Assembly (NCBI GenBank): GCA_035295665.1 | Contig: DATGIQ010000690.1 | Coordinates: forward strand, 1-15,932 | From: DATGIQ01 sp035295665 | GTDB lineage: Bacteria; Planctomycetota; Planctomycetia; Gemmatales; Gemmataceae | DNA: 15,932 nucleotides | Direction: 5' to 3' | Shown here: piece by piece, positions 15,560 to 15,932 of the stretch | How the letters are laid out: every line of letters starts with the position of its first letter | Numbering within the stretch: position 1 is the first letter of the stretch | Made by a program: the position numbers and the translations under genes | The notes under the pieces: generated by a model | Told to the model about the DNA's origin: nothing | What the model saw: the letters and a program-made list of their open reading frames with translations, nothing else | Database searches by the model: none

Positions 15560-15932
15560 TCACCGGACGGGCGCAGGTGGGACAGCGCTTAAATTCTTGG
15601 TCTCCCCGGGTTGGACGGTTAACGCTCGGTACAGCACGTGGCCATTCATATTCGCCGGTCCTTCGAACGTACTCACAAAATAGGTGCAACCGGGAATCAC
15701 TCTGGACCGTGAGGTGCATCGCAAGCGGCCACCACGGCCCGAGCTTGGTTCAAGCCGGTTTCACAATGCCATGCTTCGAGAGTGTCGGCGCACGTCCATA
15801 TTATCAGCAGTAGAAAGACGTGCGTCGTTTTGGAGGAGTTATCGAGGAACGCTCGCTCAGCGCCCGTGTCGAGCCAGTTTTTCGAGGTCCCGGTGAAGCG
15901 ATGCCAGAAATACTTCGGCTCCAGGGCCGTCG
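15560..15932 (-). pseudogene. Decayed 3' end of a third sigma-fusion/Ig-like gene copy (runs off right edge)
   Basis: No continuous frame spans this stretch, but pieces of the family's C-terminus appear in different minus-strand frames. Near the right edge ALEPKYFW resembles NLSPRHFW of copy 1. Further on TKLGPWW resembles the xxLEPWG block, preceded in frame by a TGA. Then HLTVQ and, after a frame change at about 15705, VIPGCTYF resemble the FRVEGLVPGL turn. The last piece, VQPGETKNL, matches VRPGETKDL and LKSGETKDL of the two neighbours and ends in TGA at 15560-15562. The segment between the LEPWG block and the last turn is missing, so there is at least one internal deletion. The fragment lies upstream of copy 2 in the same orientation, as expected for a third unit of a tandem array. 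The 5' part would lie beyond the window. Confidence 0.65.

Noticed and set aside
15492..15719. 75-residue minus-strand frame, and plus-strand frames at 15415-15896
   Set aside because: The minus-strand frame is one piece of the decayed third copy that reads past the true stop at 15560 in a shifted frame. The plus-strand frames are antisense to it, and none looks like a protein.

Overview
The window is high-GC bacterial DNA, and every protein gene I can support lies on the minus strand. The gene content points to a member of the Planctomycetota (Gemmatales or Pirellulales type). The clues are ECF sigma factors fused through a membrane helix to large carboxypeptidase-regulatory-like (Ig-fold) regions, an adjacent DUF1800/DUF1501 pair with a Tat signal on DUF1501, a TPR protein paired with a multihaem cytochrome c, and the futalosine-pathway enzyme MqnA. 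The phylum call is an inference from gene families; no rRNA or tRNA is present to test it.

Reading along the minus strand, from right to left: (1) 15560-15932 is the decayed 3' end of a copy of the sigma-fusion gene, cut by the window edge. (2) 12558-15455 is an intact sigma factor-TM-Ig-like fusion. (3) 9590-12384 is a tandem paralogue whose last repeat is displaced by an apparent one-base deletion near 9875. (4) A DUF1800 gene (8179-9573) and a DUF1501 gene (6955-8163) follow at 16 and 15 bp, so they probably form an operon with the sigma gene. (5) After a 117-bp gap with a hairpin comes a 1032-residue protein of unknown function with three identically spaced C2H2-type zinc-finger motifs and two membrane helices (3739-6837). 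(6) mqnA follows after 38 bp. (7) After 131 bp with a plausible sigma-70 promoter come a membrane-anchored TPR protein and, 12 bp later, a seven-haem-motif cytochrome c that runs off the left edge.

The most interesting part is the right half. It is a head-to-tail array of one-polypeptide sigma factors that appear to join a cytoplasmic promoter-recognition module to a periplasmic repeat region. It has one intact copy, one frameshifted copy and one decayed copy. A similar short block of sequence precedes both readable copies. The array leads directly into genes for a Tat-exported DUF1501 protein and its DUF1800 partner. The second unusual item is the zinc-finger membrane protein next to mqnA. 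No stretch over 300 bp lacks a gene or gene remnant. I saw no tRNA, rRNA, CRISPR array, insertion sequence or phage gene.
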